Assembly (NCBI RefSeq): GCF_017996735.1 | Contig: NZ_JAGOGJ010000007.1 | Location: forward strand, 1-64,000 | From: Niveispirillum sp. | GTDB taxonomy: Bacteria; Pseudomonadota; Alphaproteobacteria; Azospirillales; Azospirillaceae | DNA: 64,000 nucleotides | Direction of reading: 5' to 3' | Shown here: in pieces, positions 8,305 through 15,682 of the stretch | How positions within the stretch are numbered: the first letter of the stretch is position 1 | Layout: each line of letters opens with the position of its first letter | Program-made: the position numbers and the translations under genes | Notes under the pieces: model-generated | What the model was told of the DNA's origin: nothing | Database searches by the model: none | The model's input: only the letters and a program-made list of their open reading frames with translations

Positions 8305-9410
8305 GGCAGGCCCCCATCCCAGACGCGCACGGGCAGGTTGGCATCCAGCCGGTGGGCGCCGGCCGTCACCACCAGTTCACCTTCCTTCAACCCGGCCTTC
8401 ACCGCCACCCCGTCGGGGCGATAGGCGCCGACCTCCACGGGGCGCAACTGCACCCGGTCCTTGGACGGGGCCAGGACCCAGACAGCGGGCTTGTCCCCCT
8501 GCTGGAACAGGGCGGACGACGGCAGCAGGGCCACGGAAGGTGCCGCGGCGTCGGGGAAGCTGACACGCGCCGTCATGCCCAGACGCACGGCATCGGGCGC
8601 GTCGGCCGGCAGGGCCACACGCAGGCGGAAGGTGCGGCTGGCGGGGTCGGCCACCGGGGTGATCTCGCGGATCGTGCCGGTCAGGCTCAGGTCACCATCG
8701 GCCCACAGCGCCACGGTCGCGGTGCCGCCGACCGATAGCCGGGCCAGATCGCCTTCCGCCACGTCGATGGCGATTTCGCGGCCCAGATCGGTCGCCATGC
8801 GCAGCACCGTCTGCCCGTCGCCCACCATCTGTCCGGCATCGGCCAGGACGGCGGTGATCACCCCGCCCTGGTCCAGGGTCAGGGACCCATAGGCCCGCTG
8901 GTTGCGGGCGATGGACAGGCTGGACGCCGCCTCCCGCTTCTGCGCGGCGGCGGTGTCGGCGGCGGCCTTCACCTGATCGAACTGCGCCTGGGCAATGGTG
9001 CCGCTGGCCAGCAGGGGGGTGTAGCGTTTCAGGCTGGCGGCCGTCTGGATCGCCTGCGCCTCGGCCTGGGCCAGCCGCGCCTCAGCGGCCTTCAGCGACA
9101 GTTCCAGGTCGGTCGGGTCCAGGCGGGCCAGGATCTGTCCGGGCTTCACCCGGTCACCCACCTCCACCATGCGGGCCGCGATGCGGCCGCCGACACGGAA
9201 CCCGGCCTGCACCTCTGTCCGGGGCACGATCGTGCCGGTGAAGGACCGGTCGGCATGGCTGTCCTTGAAGGTGACCGCCGCCACGCGCACGGGGCGGGCC
9301 GGCACCGGCTCCGCCTCCTTCGCGCCGCATCCGGCCAGAACCAAGGGCAACAGGACGGCCAACGCCGCCCCCCGCCGCCAATTGCCGCCGGCGCCCCGAA
9401 GCCCCACCAT
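8301..9410 (-). CDS. RND periplasmic adaptor (membrane fusion protein), lipoprotein
   Basis: The 369-residue protein begins with a lipoprotein signal (LLPLVLAGC, lipid-modified Cys at about 28). It then has the adaptor order: barrel/lipoyl strand (GFRVGGRIAARMVEVGDRVK), a coiled-coil hairpin (KAAEARLAQAEAQA to SSLSIARNQRA), the returning lipoyl half and a C-terminal membrane-proximal domain. It bridges the pump at 5212-8304 and an outer-membrane channel. The two genes overlap by four bases. Upstream, a TGTAA-N6-TTACA palindrome and a divergent TetR gene suggest local repression. Confidence 0.93.
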   Translation of the reverse strand: MVGLRGAGGNWRRGAALAVLLPLVLAGCGAKEAEPVPARPVRVAAVTFKDSHADRSFTGTIVPRTEVQAGFRVGGRIAARMVEVGDRVKPGQILARLDPTDLELSLKAAEARLAQAEAQAIQTAASLKRYTPLLASGTIAQAQFDQVKAAADTAAAQKREAASSLSIARNQRAYGSLTLDQGGVITAVLADAGQMVGDGQTVLRMATDLGREIAIDVAEGDLARLSVGGTATVALWADGDLSLTGTIREITPVADPASRTFRLRVALPADAPDAVRLGMTARVSFPDAAAPSVALLPSSALFQQGDKPAVWVLAPSKDRVQLRPVEVGAYRPDGVAVKAGLKEGELVVTAGAHRLDANLPVRVWDGGLP

Positions 9411-9453
9411 CTGATACCCCCCAAAAGAAACCCTGTATGGATGGATAGGATAA

Positions 9454-9469
9454 TGTAACGTACATTACA
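9454..9469. promoter_or_regulatory. Probable TetR operator in the efflux/TetR divergent region
   Basis: The sequence TGTAACGTACATTACA has inverted TGTAA/TTACA ends. It lies about 45 bases upstream of the adaptor start and about 65 bases upstream of the TetR start. Its position between divergent genes suits an operator controlling both. Related TGTAACG elements precede the second efflux system. Confidence 0.65.
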
Positions 9470-9533
9470 GTCTTCAAGTGATGACCGTCACGCCCCGTTG
9501 CGGGATGTGCGGGGGGAGTGCGATGATCCCGCC

Positions 9534-10169
9534 ATGACAACCGAACTTGCAGAATCCGCCGACCATTCCCCCCGCATGGTGGCCCGGCGGCAGGCCATGA
9601 TCGACGCCGCCGCCACCGTGTTTTTCGAGCATGGGTTCGAACGGGCCAGCCTTTCCGCCATCGTGCGGCGGTCGGGGGGCTCGCTCTCCACACTCTACCA
9701 GCTTTTCGGCAGCAAGGAGGGGCTGTTCGAGGCCATGATCACCCAGCGCTGCGCGGAGATCATGGAGCCGCTGACGGCCCCCAGCCTGCCCGACCAATGC
9801 CCGCGCGAAACCCTGACGCGCATCGCGCGCGGGCTGATGGGTGTGCTGATGGACCCGGAGGCGCAGGGACTCTGGCGCATGCTGATGGGGGAGGGGATCA
9901 AGTTCCCCCGCCTGCCGGAGATTTACTTCCGCTGCGGGCCGGACCCGTTGCAGGCGGCCATGATCCGGTATCTGGGGGATCTGCATGAACGGGGCATCGT
10001 GCGATGTCCCGACGTGGCGGCCGTGGTCAGCGCCTTCTGCGGCATGATGCAGAGCGACCTGTTCTATCGCACCGTTACCGGCATGCGCCCCATTCCCGAT
10101 GCGGCGGAGGTGGAGCGGCATGTGCAGAAGATGGTGGACCTGTTCATGCGCATGGTGGCGCCGGGGTGA
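9534..10169 (+). CDS. TetR/AcrR-family transcriptional regulator
   Basis: This protein of about 211 residues has the TetR N-terminal helix-turn-helix: AMIDAAATVFFEHGFERASL, then IVRRSGGSLSTLYQLFGSKE with the recognition helix near STLYQLFGSK. The C-terminal half carries the all-helical ligand and dimer domain (a TetR_C AefR-like pattern with LMGEGIKFPRLPEIYF). It is transcribed away from the adaptor-pump operon and probably represses it and itself, with release by a pump substrate. The ATG at 9534 is chosen because the homology starts there; upstream in-frame starts are only TTG/GTG. Confidence 0.9.
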   Translation: MTTELAESADHSPRMVARRQAMIDAAATVFFEHGFERASLSAIVRRSGGSLSTLYQLFGSKEGLFEAMITQRCAEIMEPLTAPSLPDQCPRETLTRIARGLMGVLMDPEAQGLWRMLMGEGIKFPRLPEIYFRCGPDPLQAAMIRYLGDLHERGIVRCPDVAAVVSAFCGMMQSDLFYRTVTGMRPIPDAAEVERHVQKMVDLFMRMVAPG

Positions 10170-10219
10170 GGGGGCGTTGCTCCTGTTTCTGTCGAGTGGG
10201 GCCGATGGCGCGCCTTTTG

Positions 10220-10374
10220 CCCTCACCCTTCCACCGCTTCGCGGCGGGCCCTCCCTCTCCCACGTTCGTGGGCGAGGGGCGACATTGAGCGCATTGCCAA
10301 AGCCAAAGTTCCGCCCCTCGCCCGCCTGGCGGGAGAGGGAGGGGCCCAAGCCGGCAGGCTTGGGAGGGTGAGGG
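10220..10374. repeat. Large palindromic intergenic repeat, copy 2
   Basis: Outer arms CCCTCACCCTTCCA (10220-10233) and TGGGAGGGTGAGGG (10361-10374) pair with one mismatch. Inner GGGCCCTCCCTCTCCC and GGGAGAGGGAGGGGCCC pair as in copy 1, and the centre holds the shared AAGTTCCGCCCCTCGCCC string. It separates the convergent TetR and aldo/keto reductase genes and may act as a bidirectional terminator. Confidence 0.85.
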
Positions 10375-10388
10375 AGCGACGCACCCTT

Positions 10389-11381
10389 TCAGCGCTCGCT
10401 GTCCAGATGGGCCATCTGCACCGACGGGTACCGGTCCCCGGCCACGGCGTCGGCCGGCATCGCCGCTTCGATGGCGGCCAGTTCGCTGGCGGACAGGACC
10501 AGACCCGCCGCCCCCAGGCTTTCCGTCAGCCGGTCGCGGCGGCGCGCACCGATCAGCGGCACGATGTCGGCCCCGCGTGACGCCACCCAGGCGATGGCGA
10601 CCTGTGCGACGCTGGCCCCGATCCCGTCCGCCACCTTTCGCAAGGCCTCCACCAGCGACAGGTTGCGGTCCAGGTTCTCCCCCTGGAAGCGGGGCACGGC
10701 GGCACGGTAGCCGGCATCGCCCCTGTCCTTGGTCCAATGGCCGCTGATCAGGCCGCGCGACAGCACGCCATAGGCCGTGATGCCGATGCCCAGTGCGCGG
10801 CAGGTGGGCAGGATCGAGGCCTCTATTCCCCGGCTGATCAGGGAATATTCGATCTGCAGGTCGCTGATCGGATGCACGGCGGCGGCCCGGCGGATCGTGT
10901 CCACCCCCACCTCCGACAGGCCGATATGGCGGACATAGCCTTCCCGAACCAGATCGGCGATGGCGCCCACCGTGTCCTCGATCGGCACCGCAGGGTCCAG
11001 GCGCGAGGGGCGGTAGATGTCGATATAGTCGGTGCCCAGCCGTTTCAGGCTGTAGGCCACGAAATTGCGCACCGATTGCGGGCGTCCATCATAGCCCAGA
11101 AAGGCCCCGTCCGGCCCGCGCACGGCCCCGAACTTCACCGACAGCACCACATCCTCGCGCCGCCGCTCCTTCAGCGCTTCGGCAATCAGCATCTCATTAT
11201 GGCCCATGCCGTAGAAATCGCCTGTGTCCAGGATATTGATCCCGGCATCCAGTGCGTCATGGATGGTGGCGATGCTTTCGGCCCGGTCAGCCGGACCATA
11301 CATGTCGGACATGCCCATGCAGCCAAGGCCGACAGGGGCAGTGGCGGGGCCGGTGGTGCCAAGATTGCGGCGGTGCAGCAT
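10389..11381 (-). CDS. Aldo/keto reductase
   Basis: The 330-residue product has the (beta/alpha)8 NADPH-dependent aldo/keto reductase pattern. It shows GLGCMGMSDMYGPAD, the catalytic Asp and Tyr in LDTGDFYGMGHNE, the catalytic Lys in LSVKFGAV, and cofactor-binding IEYSLISRGIE and PLIGARRRDRL. The usual catalytic His segment (YIDLYQxHR) reads YIDIYRPSRLDP, so the His position is Ser. The ATG at 11381 (MLHRRNLGTTG) is preferred over one 10 codons upstream. It is divergent from a LysR gene, with an inverted repeat between, suggesting LysR control. Its likely role is reduction of an aldehyde or ketone; the substrate is unknown. Confidence 0.92.
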   Translation of the reverse strand: MLHRRNLGTTGPATAPVGLGCMGMSDMYGPADRAESIATIHDALDAGINILDTGDFYGMGHNEMLIAEALKERRREDVVLSVKFGAVRGPDGAFLGYDGRPQSVRNFVAYSLKRLGTDYIDIYRPSRLDPAVPIEDTVGAIADLVREGYVRHIGLSEVGVDTIRRAAAVHPISDLQIEYSLISRGIEASILPTCRALGIGITAYGVLSRGLISGHWTKDRGDAGYRAAVPRFQGENLDRNLSLVEALRKVADGIGASVAQVAIAWVASRGADIVPLIGARRRDRLTESLGAAGLVLSASELAAIEAAMPADAVAGDRYPSVQMAHLDSER

Positions 11382-11430
11382 GATGGGTCTCCGTAGGGGA
11401 AGGATTGGCATGGCCCCATCCTGCCATCCC

Positions 11431-11449
11431 GGATATTATGCGATAATCC
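11431..11449. promoter_or_regulatory. Probable LysR binding site between aldo/keto reductase and LysR genes
   Basis: GGATATTATGCGATAATCC forms an imperfect palindrome (ATTAT-GCG-ATAAT core). It is AT-rich and lies in the 104-base divergent intergenic region, about 50 bases upstream of the reductase start and about 37 bases upstream of the LysR start. This is the expected place for a LysR-type site. Confidence 0.55.
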
Positions 11450-11485
11450 GTCCTTATAAGAATGACCTGTTCGGAAATCCGTACA

Positions 11486-12391
11486 ATGGCACCCTTTGTG
11501 AAACCCTATGCCCTTTCCGATCTGGATGCCTTTCTGGCCGTGGCGCGGCACCGTAATTTTCGGCGCGCGGCCAAGGAACGCGGTGTTTCCGCCTCCACCC
11601 TGTCGCAGGCGGTGCGCGATCTGGAAGAAATGATGGGCATGCGTTTGCTGCACCGCACAACGCGCAGTGTAACCCCGACAGAGGCGGGGCAGCGGCTGGT
11701 GGAAAGCCTGTCGCCGGCCATGGATGCCGTCACCCAGGCGCTGGACGGGCTGAACCAGTATCGCGACACGGCGTTCGGCACGCTGCGCCTGAATGTGCCG
11801 TCCATCGTGGCCCGCACGGTCCTGCCCGGTCTGATCGGCCCGTTCCTGGCGGCCCATCCCGGAATCAGCCTGGACATCGTGGATAACAACGCCCTGGTCG
11901 ATATCTTCGCCGCCGGGTTCGATGCCGGCGTGCGGTATGAGGAAATGCTGGCCCAGGACATGGTGGCGTTGCCTATCGGGCCGCGGGTGCAACGCTATGT
12001 GCTGGCAGCCTCCCCCTCCATTGTTGCGCAGCATGGGCTGCCGCAACACCCGACCGACCTGCTGTCCCGTCCCTGTTTGCGCCACCGTTTCCCGGATGGA
12101 GGGCCGCTGGCCTGGGAGTTCGAGCGGCAGGGGGAGGTGCTGAAGCTGCATCCGCAAGGCCCACTGGTCAGTTCCTCGACACCCCTGCTGCTGCGCGCCG
12201 CCCTGGACGGTCTGGGCTGGATTTACACGTTCGAGGATTTGCTGGCCGACCATTTCGCCGCCGGCACCCTGGTCCGGGCCTTGCCGGATTGGTCGCTGTC
12301 CTTCTCCGGCCCATTCCTCTATTACAGCAGCCGCCGGCATGTGCCGGGGCCGCTCAGGGCGCTGGTGGACTGGCTACGACGGGTTTCCTGA
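11486..12391 (+). CDS. LysR-family transcriptional regulator
   Basis: The 301-residue protein has the LysR N-terminal winged helix (LDAFLAVARHRNFRRAAKE, then VSASTLSQAVRDLEEMMG and LLHRTTRSVTPTEAGQ). A periplasmic-binding-like effector domain follows (TLRLNVPSIVARTVLPGLI, FDAGVRYEEMLAQDMVALPI), typical of the AaeR/DsdC-like group that controls nearby dehydrogenases. The ATG at 11486 places the HTH normally; an in-frame ATG at 11462 is less likely. It is divergent from the aldo/keto reductase and probably activates or represses it. Confidence 0.92.
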   Translation: MAPFVKPYALSDLDAFLAVARHRNFRRAAKERGVSASTLSQAVRDLEEMMGMRLLHRTTRSVTPTEAGQRLVESLSPAMDAVTQALDGLNQYRDTAFGTLRLNVPSIVARTVLPGLIGPFLAAHPGISLDIVDNNALVDIFAAGFDAGVRYEEMLAQDMVALPIGPRVQRYVLAASPSIVAQHGLPQHPTDLLSRPCLRHRFPDGGPLAWEFERQGEVLKLHPQGPLVSSSTPLLLRAALDGLGWIYTFEDLLADHFAAGTLVRALPDWSLSFSGPFLYYSSRRHVPGPLRALVDWLRRVS

Positions 12392-12406
12392 CGGACGCTT
12401 ATATGG

Positions 12407-12934
12407 CTACCGGCATCGCCAGATTTGCCAGAGACCGCTCGCCAGAAAGACCGCTGCAACGGCCAGCATGAACAGACCCCCAACAGGCTTCTGCATCATA
12501 ATCGCCCCCGCGGCGGGCACCCAGCAAAGGGCCGCCGTCACGTCAAAGGCGAGCGCCTCACGGGGTTGATTGGCCCACAGACGGACCGGGTGATCAGCGC
12601 GCACCCAGCGCCCACCAACCCACAGCAACAGGAAATTCAGGAACAGATTTCCCGTCAGCCCGGCAACGCCCGGCAGAAGCATCGCTTCCCCCATGCCTGA
12701 CCACCAAAGAATGAAGGCGAGTTTCAACAGAAGGATGTGGAAACAGGCCATGGCTGTGGTCAGTTTCGGCAACCAGCCGGCCCAAGCCGGGGACAATTGA
12801 CGCAGATAGCGACCGGATTGCCATTCGTCACCGCGAGGCTGCAAAAAAAACGGTATGGCGGCTCGGGTCCAGACTGGCTGCCAATGAAAGAAACCGTAAT
12901 AGACCTGCCCATCTTCATCGATGAACAACGCCAT
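12407..12934 (-). CDS. Membrane protein of a tandem paralogous triplet, member C
   Basis: I recognise no named family. The 175-residue product begins MALFIDEDGQVYYGFFH, which parallels the starts of the next two upstream genes. It then has about four hydrophobic segments, among them LLLPGVAGLTGNLFLNFLLL and a C-terminal GGLFMLAVAAVFLASGLW. It is probably an inner-membrane protein with a short cytosolic leader. Its ATG overlaps the stop of member B by one base (TGATG), so translation is coupled. It is the last gene of a three-gene operon and converges on the LysR gene. Confidence 0.75.
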   Translation of the reverse strand: MALFIDEDGQVYYGFFHWQPVWTRAAIPFFLQPRGDEWQSGRYLRQLSPAWAGWLPKLTTAMACFHILLLKLAFILWWSGMGEAMLLPGVAGLTGNLFLNFLLLWVGGRWVRADHPVRLWANQPREALAFDVTAALCWVPAAGAIMMQKPVGGLFMLAVAAVFLASGLWQIWRCR

Positions 12935-13503
12935 CAGCCGTCCCCCACCGCCAGCGCCAATCTCAAAGCCCTGTTCTCCCGCCGAACCGCCTTCACCCGG
13001 CCCCAGAGCAGCCAGACCCAGACCAACGCCAGGAAGATGGATGGCCCGTCCCCGTCCATGACGTCCAGCCCCTTGACCCAGGTTAGCACATAAAGCGGCC
13101 CCGCGAAGGACAGGATCAGGGCGAGGCGCAGCAGCCGAGGCGGCCAGGGCTGGACCGGAACCAGCGTCACCGGTCCCTCGAACGGCACGCCCTGCGCACA
13201 GATCTCCGTGACAAAAAACAGGCGCAGCGCGGCACACCACAGGAAGCCCGTCACGGCCAGCGCCAGGGCAACAGGCCAGTCCCGTTCGGCCAGCAACAGC
13301 GACGCCAGGGTCAGGCCCAGCCCGCCCGTTATGGCGGCAACGCAGCCAACCCGCAGCCAGCCGGCCCGATCCGGTCGCAGACGGGCAATGTGGGGCCGGA
13401 TGCCCTGCGCCATACGCTCCGCCGACAGGGCCGGCGGGTGCAGGATAGGTGCGATCCGGTCATGCCAGTAGCGATGGCCTTGATTGTCCTGATAAAGCGG
13501 CAT
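12934..13503 (-). CDS. Membrane protein of a tandem paralogous triplet, member B
   Basis: The 189-residue product starts MPLYQDNQGHRYWHDRI and has about four hydrophobic segments (VGCVAAITGGLGLTLASLLL, LALAVTGFLWCAALRLFFV, LALILSFAGPLYVLTWV, IFLALVWVWLLWGRV). The N-terminal motif M-(A/P)-L-(Y/F)-x-D-x-x-G-x-x-Y-(W/Y) is shared with members A and C, pointing to tandem duplication followed by strong divergence. It begins five bases after the stop of member A and overlaps member C by one base. The function is unknown; no catalytic signature is visible. Confidence 0.75.
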   Translation of the reverse strand: MPLYQDNQGHRYWHDRIAPILHPPALSAERMAQGIRPHIARLRPDRAGWLRVGCVAAITGGLGLTLASLLLAERDWPVALALAVTGFLWCAALRLFFVTEICAQGVPFEGPVTLVPVQPWPPRLLRLALILSFAGPLYVLTWVKGLDVMDGDGPSIFLALVWVWLLWGRVKAVRRENRALRLALAVGDG

Positions 13504-13508
13504 TCTGG

Positions 13509-14060
13509 TCAGGAAGGTCGAACGTGCATCCGCATCAGGGAAAGCAAAAGCAGACCCATCTGCGCCAACATGAATAAGATACCGCCCCCCAGCACCAGGG
13601 CGACAGCCTGACGCCAAAGGCTGTCCATATCGTCGCCCAGCATGTCAAGCGTGACGGACAGGTACAGGGTGATAAGAGACAGTTTGCCGGCCAGTTCCAA
13701 TAGCAGCGATCCCCATGGCTGTGGCCGCAGCAGACGCAGGACCGTGCTTGGCACCATCTGGATACCGGTGCGCCGAAGGATCACCATTTGGCCGATGAGG
13801 GCGACCATGACGGACATCGCAGGCAGGCCTCCTGCCATATCGTGCCCGCCCCTGATCATCAGCACCACTGCCACCGCCGCCAGCAACAGGGACAAAGACC
13901 CGATCAATCGCCCGGACCATGTGAAGCTGTCCAGCCGATGCCCATGGATCAGGAAAGGCGCACCCCATCGGTGAGCCCGATCTTCGGTGTATGTTGTGAT
14001 GACCGGGCCTGCCGCATCGATCCAGTAGAGATTGCCCATATCATCCTGGTAAAGCGCCAT
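13509..14060 (-). CDS. Membrane protein of a tandem paralogous triplet, member A
   Basis: This is the first gene of the triplet operon (183 residues). It starts MALYQDDMGNLYWIDAAG, the clearest version of the shared leader, and GGAG stands upstream of the ATG. About four membrane segments follow (LIGSLSLLLAAVAVVLMI, MSVMVALIGQMVILRR, LAGKLSLITLYLSV, AVALVLGGGILFMLAQMGLL). An RPQPWGSLLLEL stretch between helices aligns with PVQPWPPRLLRLA of member B. I know no family with this leader. The leader looks like a short beta motif that may read an acidic or aromatic ligand, but that is speculation. Confidence 0.75.
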   Translation of the reverse strand: MALYQDDMGNLYWIDAAGPVITTYTEDRAHRWGAPFLIHGHRLDSFTWSGRLIGSLSLLLAAVAVVLMIRGGHDMAGGLPAMSVMVALIGQMVILRRTGIQMVPSTVLRLLRPQPWGSLLLELAGKLSLITLYLSVTLDMLGDDMDSLWRQAVALVLGGGILFMLAQMGLLLLSLMRMHVRPS

Positions 14061-14215
14061 CACCCGTTCTCCGCGACCCACCGCCCCCGATTACACAGTG
14101 CCGTCAGCAGGCATAGGGCCATGAAGCCTGCAGGCGATCATCATCGCCGATTCATTCCTGAGGTTGCGATGCAATGGCTTTGTTCGCGCATCATAATCGG
14201 GCGGTGGCGGTCCTG

Positions 14216-14245
14216 TCCAGGGGCGGGGCCGCCACCGCCCCTGGA
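14216..14245 (-). terminator. Stem-loop after the amidohydrolase gene
   Basis: Arms TCCAGGGGCGG (14216-14226) and CCGCCCCTGGA (14235-14245) are exact reverse complements with an eight-base loop. They lie 16 bases past the amidohydrolase stop. No T-run follows on the minus strand, so this is a stable stem rather than a canonical intrinsic terminator. Confidence 0.6.
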
Positions 14246-14260
14246 TTTCTTGTCCCCGGA

Positions 14261-15607
14261 TCAGGTCTTGGGCACGAACGGCATCGCCGCCCCGTTCAGC
14301 TTGTGTACCGTGCCCTGGCGCATCACGAACTGCACACGGCTCAGTTCCGTCACATCCTCGATGGGGCTTTTGGCCACAGCGATGATATCGGCATCCTTGC
14401 CGGCTTCCAGGGTGCCGATGCGGTTGCTGCGGTCCAGAAGGTCGGCGGCGTTCACGGTGGCGGCCTTGATGGCGTCGGCGGCCGGCATGCCGGCATCGAC
14501 CATCAACTTGAACTCATAGGCATTCGTGCCGTGGGCGGACACGCCGCTGTCGGTGCCAAAGGCCACCTTGACGCCGTTCCGCACGGCGTTGCCGAAGCTC
14601 AGCTTCATGCGCTCACCCACATCCAGGGCCTTGGCGGCCTGGGCCGGGGTCAGGGTGGTGCTGTTCTTCGCCATGTTCACGACGGTGTAACCGGCCAGCA
14701 GGGTTGGCACCAGATAGGCGCCGGACTGCTTGAACAGCTTGATGCTGTCGGCATCGATGAAGGAGCCGTGTTCGACAGAATCCACGCCGCTGCGCAGCGC
14801 CAGATTGACGCCGCCGGCCGCGTGGGCGTGGCTGGCCACCTTCTTGCCCATCAAATGGGCCGTGTCGATGATGGCCTTGGCCTCGTCATCGAACATCTGC
14901 TGGCCGGTGCCAGCGGCGATGTTGGACAGCACGCCGCCGGTCGTGGCCAGCTTGATGACGTCCGCGCCCTTGCGGATCTGTTCGCGTACCGCGCGTCGGC
15001 AATCATCGGCGCCGTTGCAGATGCTTTCGGGGCGCAGCGCGTGGGTCACTTCCTCGCTGAAGCCGTTGACATCCCCATGGCCGGCCGTGATGGAAACCAT
15101 CATGCCGGCGGCCAGGATGGTCGGCCCCTCGACCTCCCCCTTGTTGATGGCATCGCGCAGGGCAAAGCCGGTGCGGGCGGGTGCGCCCAGGTCACGCACG
15201 GTGGTGAAGCCGGCCATCAGGGTGCGGTTGGCGTAAACGACACCGTCCAGCACCGTTTCCTCCGGGTCGTCCTGCACCTCGGCAAGTTGCGAGCGGGGAC
15301 CCAGTTCGCCCGTGATATGCACATGGCAATCGATCAGGCCCGGCAGCACAAAACTGTCCTTCAGGTCGATGGTGCGCGCATCGGCAGGGGCGCCGGCCCC
15401 GGCGGCATCCAGATAGCCGCCCTTGACCGCGCTGACCTTGCCGTCGGTGACGATCAGGGTCTGCTGCGTCAGCGGCTTCTGCCCCGGTACCGCCAGCAGG
15501 GTGCCGGCATGGATCAGTACCGTTTCAGCCCCCGCCGCCCCGGTCAACAGGGCGACCGACGCCACGGCCCCGGCCAGATTGCGGCGCCAGTTTGAATGTA
15601 TGGACAT
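14261..15607 (-). CDS. Exported metal-dependent amidohydrolase (imidazolonepropionase/prolidase-like)
   Basis: The 448-residue protein has a cleavable signal peptide (LAGAVASVALLTGAAGA-E) and a complete amidohydrolase-superfamily metal site. It shows HVH in GLIDCHVHITGE, the carboxylated Lys in ADVIKLATTGG, His in ASHAHAAGG and SVEHGSF, and Asp in VAFGTDSGV. Related secreted enzymes cleave Xaa-Pro or Xaa-Arg/Lys dipeptides. Two Cys (ESICNGADDC) suggest a periplasmic disulfide. GAGG precedes the ATG. It lies 75 bases downstream of an MFS transporter on the same strand and is probably co-transcribed, which could make it a peptide or N-acyl substrate processing enzyme. The exact substrate is uncertain. 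Confidence 0.9.
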   Translation of the reverse strand: MSIHSNWRRNLAGAVASVALLTGAAGAETVLIHAGTLLAVPGQKPLTQQTLIVTDGKVSAVKGGYLDAAGAGAPADARTIDLKDSFVLPGLIDCHVHITGELGPRSQLAEVQDDPEETVLDGVVYANRTLMAGFTTVRDLGAPARTGFALRDAINKGEVEGPTILAAGMMVSITAGHGDVNGFSEEVTHALRPESICNGADDCRRAVREQIRKGADVIKLATTGGVLSNIAAGTGQQMFDDEAKAIIDTAHLMGKKVASHAHAAGGVNLALRSGVDSVEHGSFIDADSIKLFKQSGAYLVPTLLAGYTVVNMAKNSTTLTPAQAAKALDVGERMKLSFGNAVRNGVKVAFGTDSGVSAHGTNAYEFKLMVDAGMPAADAIKAATVNAADLLDRSNRIGTLEAGKDADIIAVAKSPIEDVTELSRVQFVMRQGTVHKLNGAAMPFVPKT

Positions 15608-15682
15608 GGGATTGCCTCACCCGCGTTTGTTATCCGTTACGGATGGAATGACCGGGTTCGGCAGCGAAGGCAAGGGGTTGCT

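Noticed and set aside
5989..8424. Long open frame on the plus strand opposite the RND pump
   Set aside because: It is a His/Gly/Gln-rich antisense frame typical of high-GC genes. The pump on the other strand has full-length family homology.
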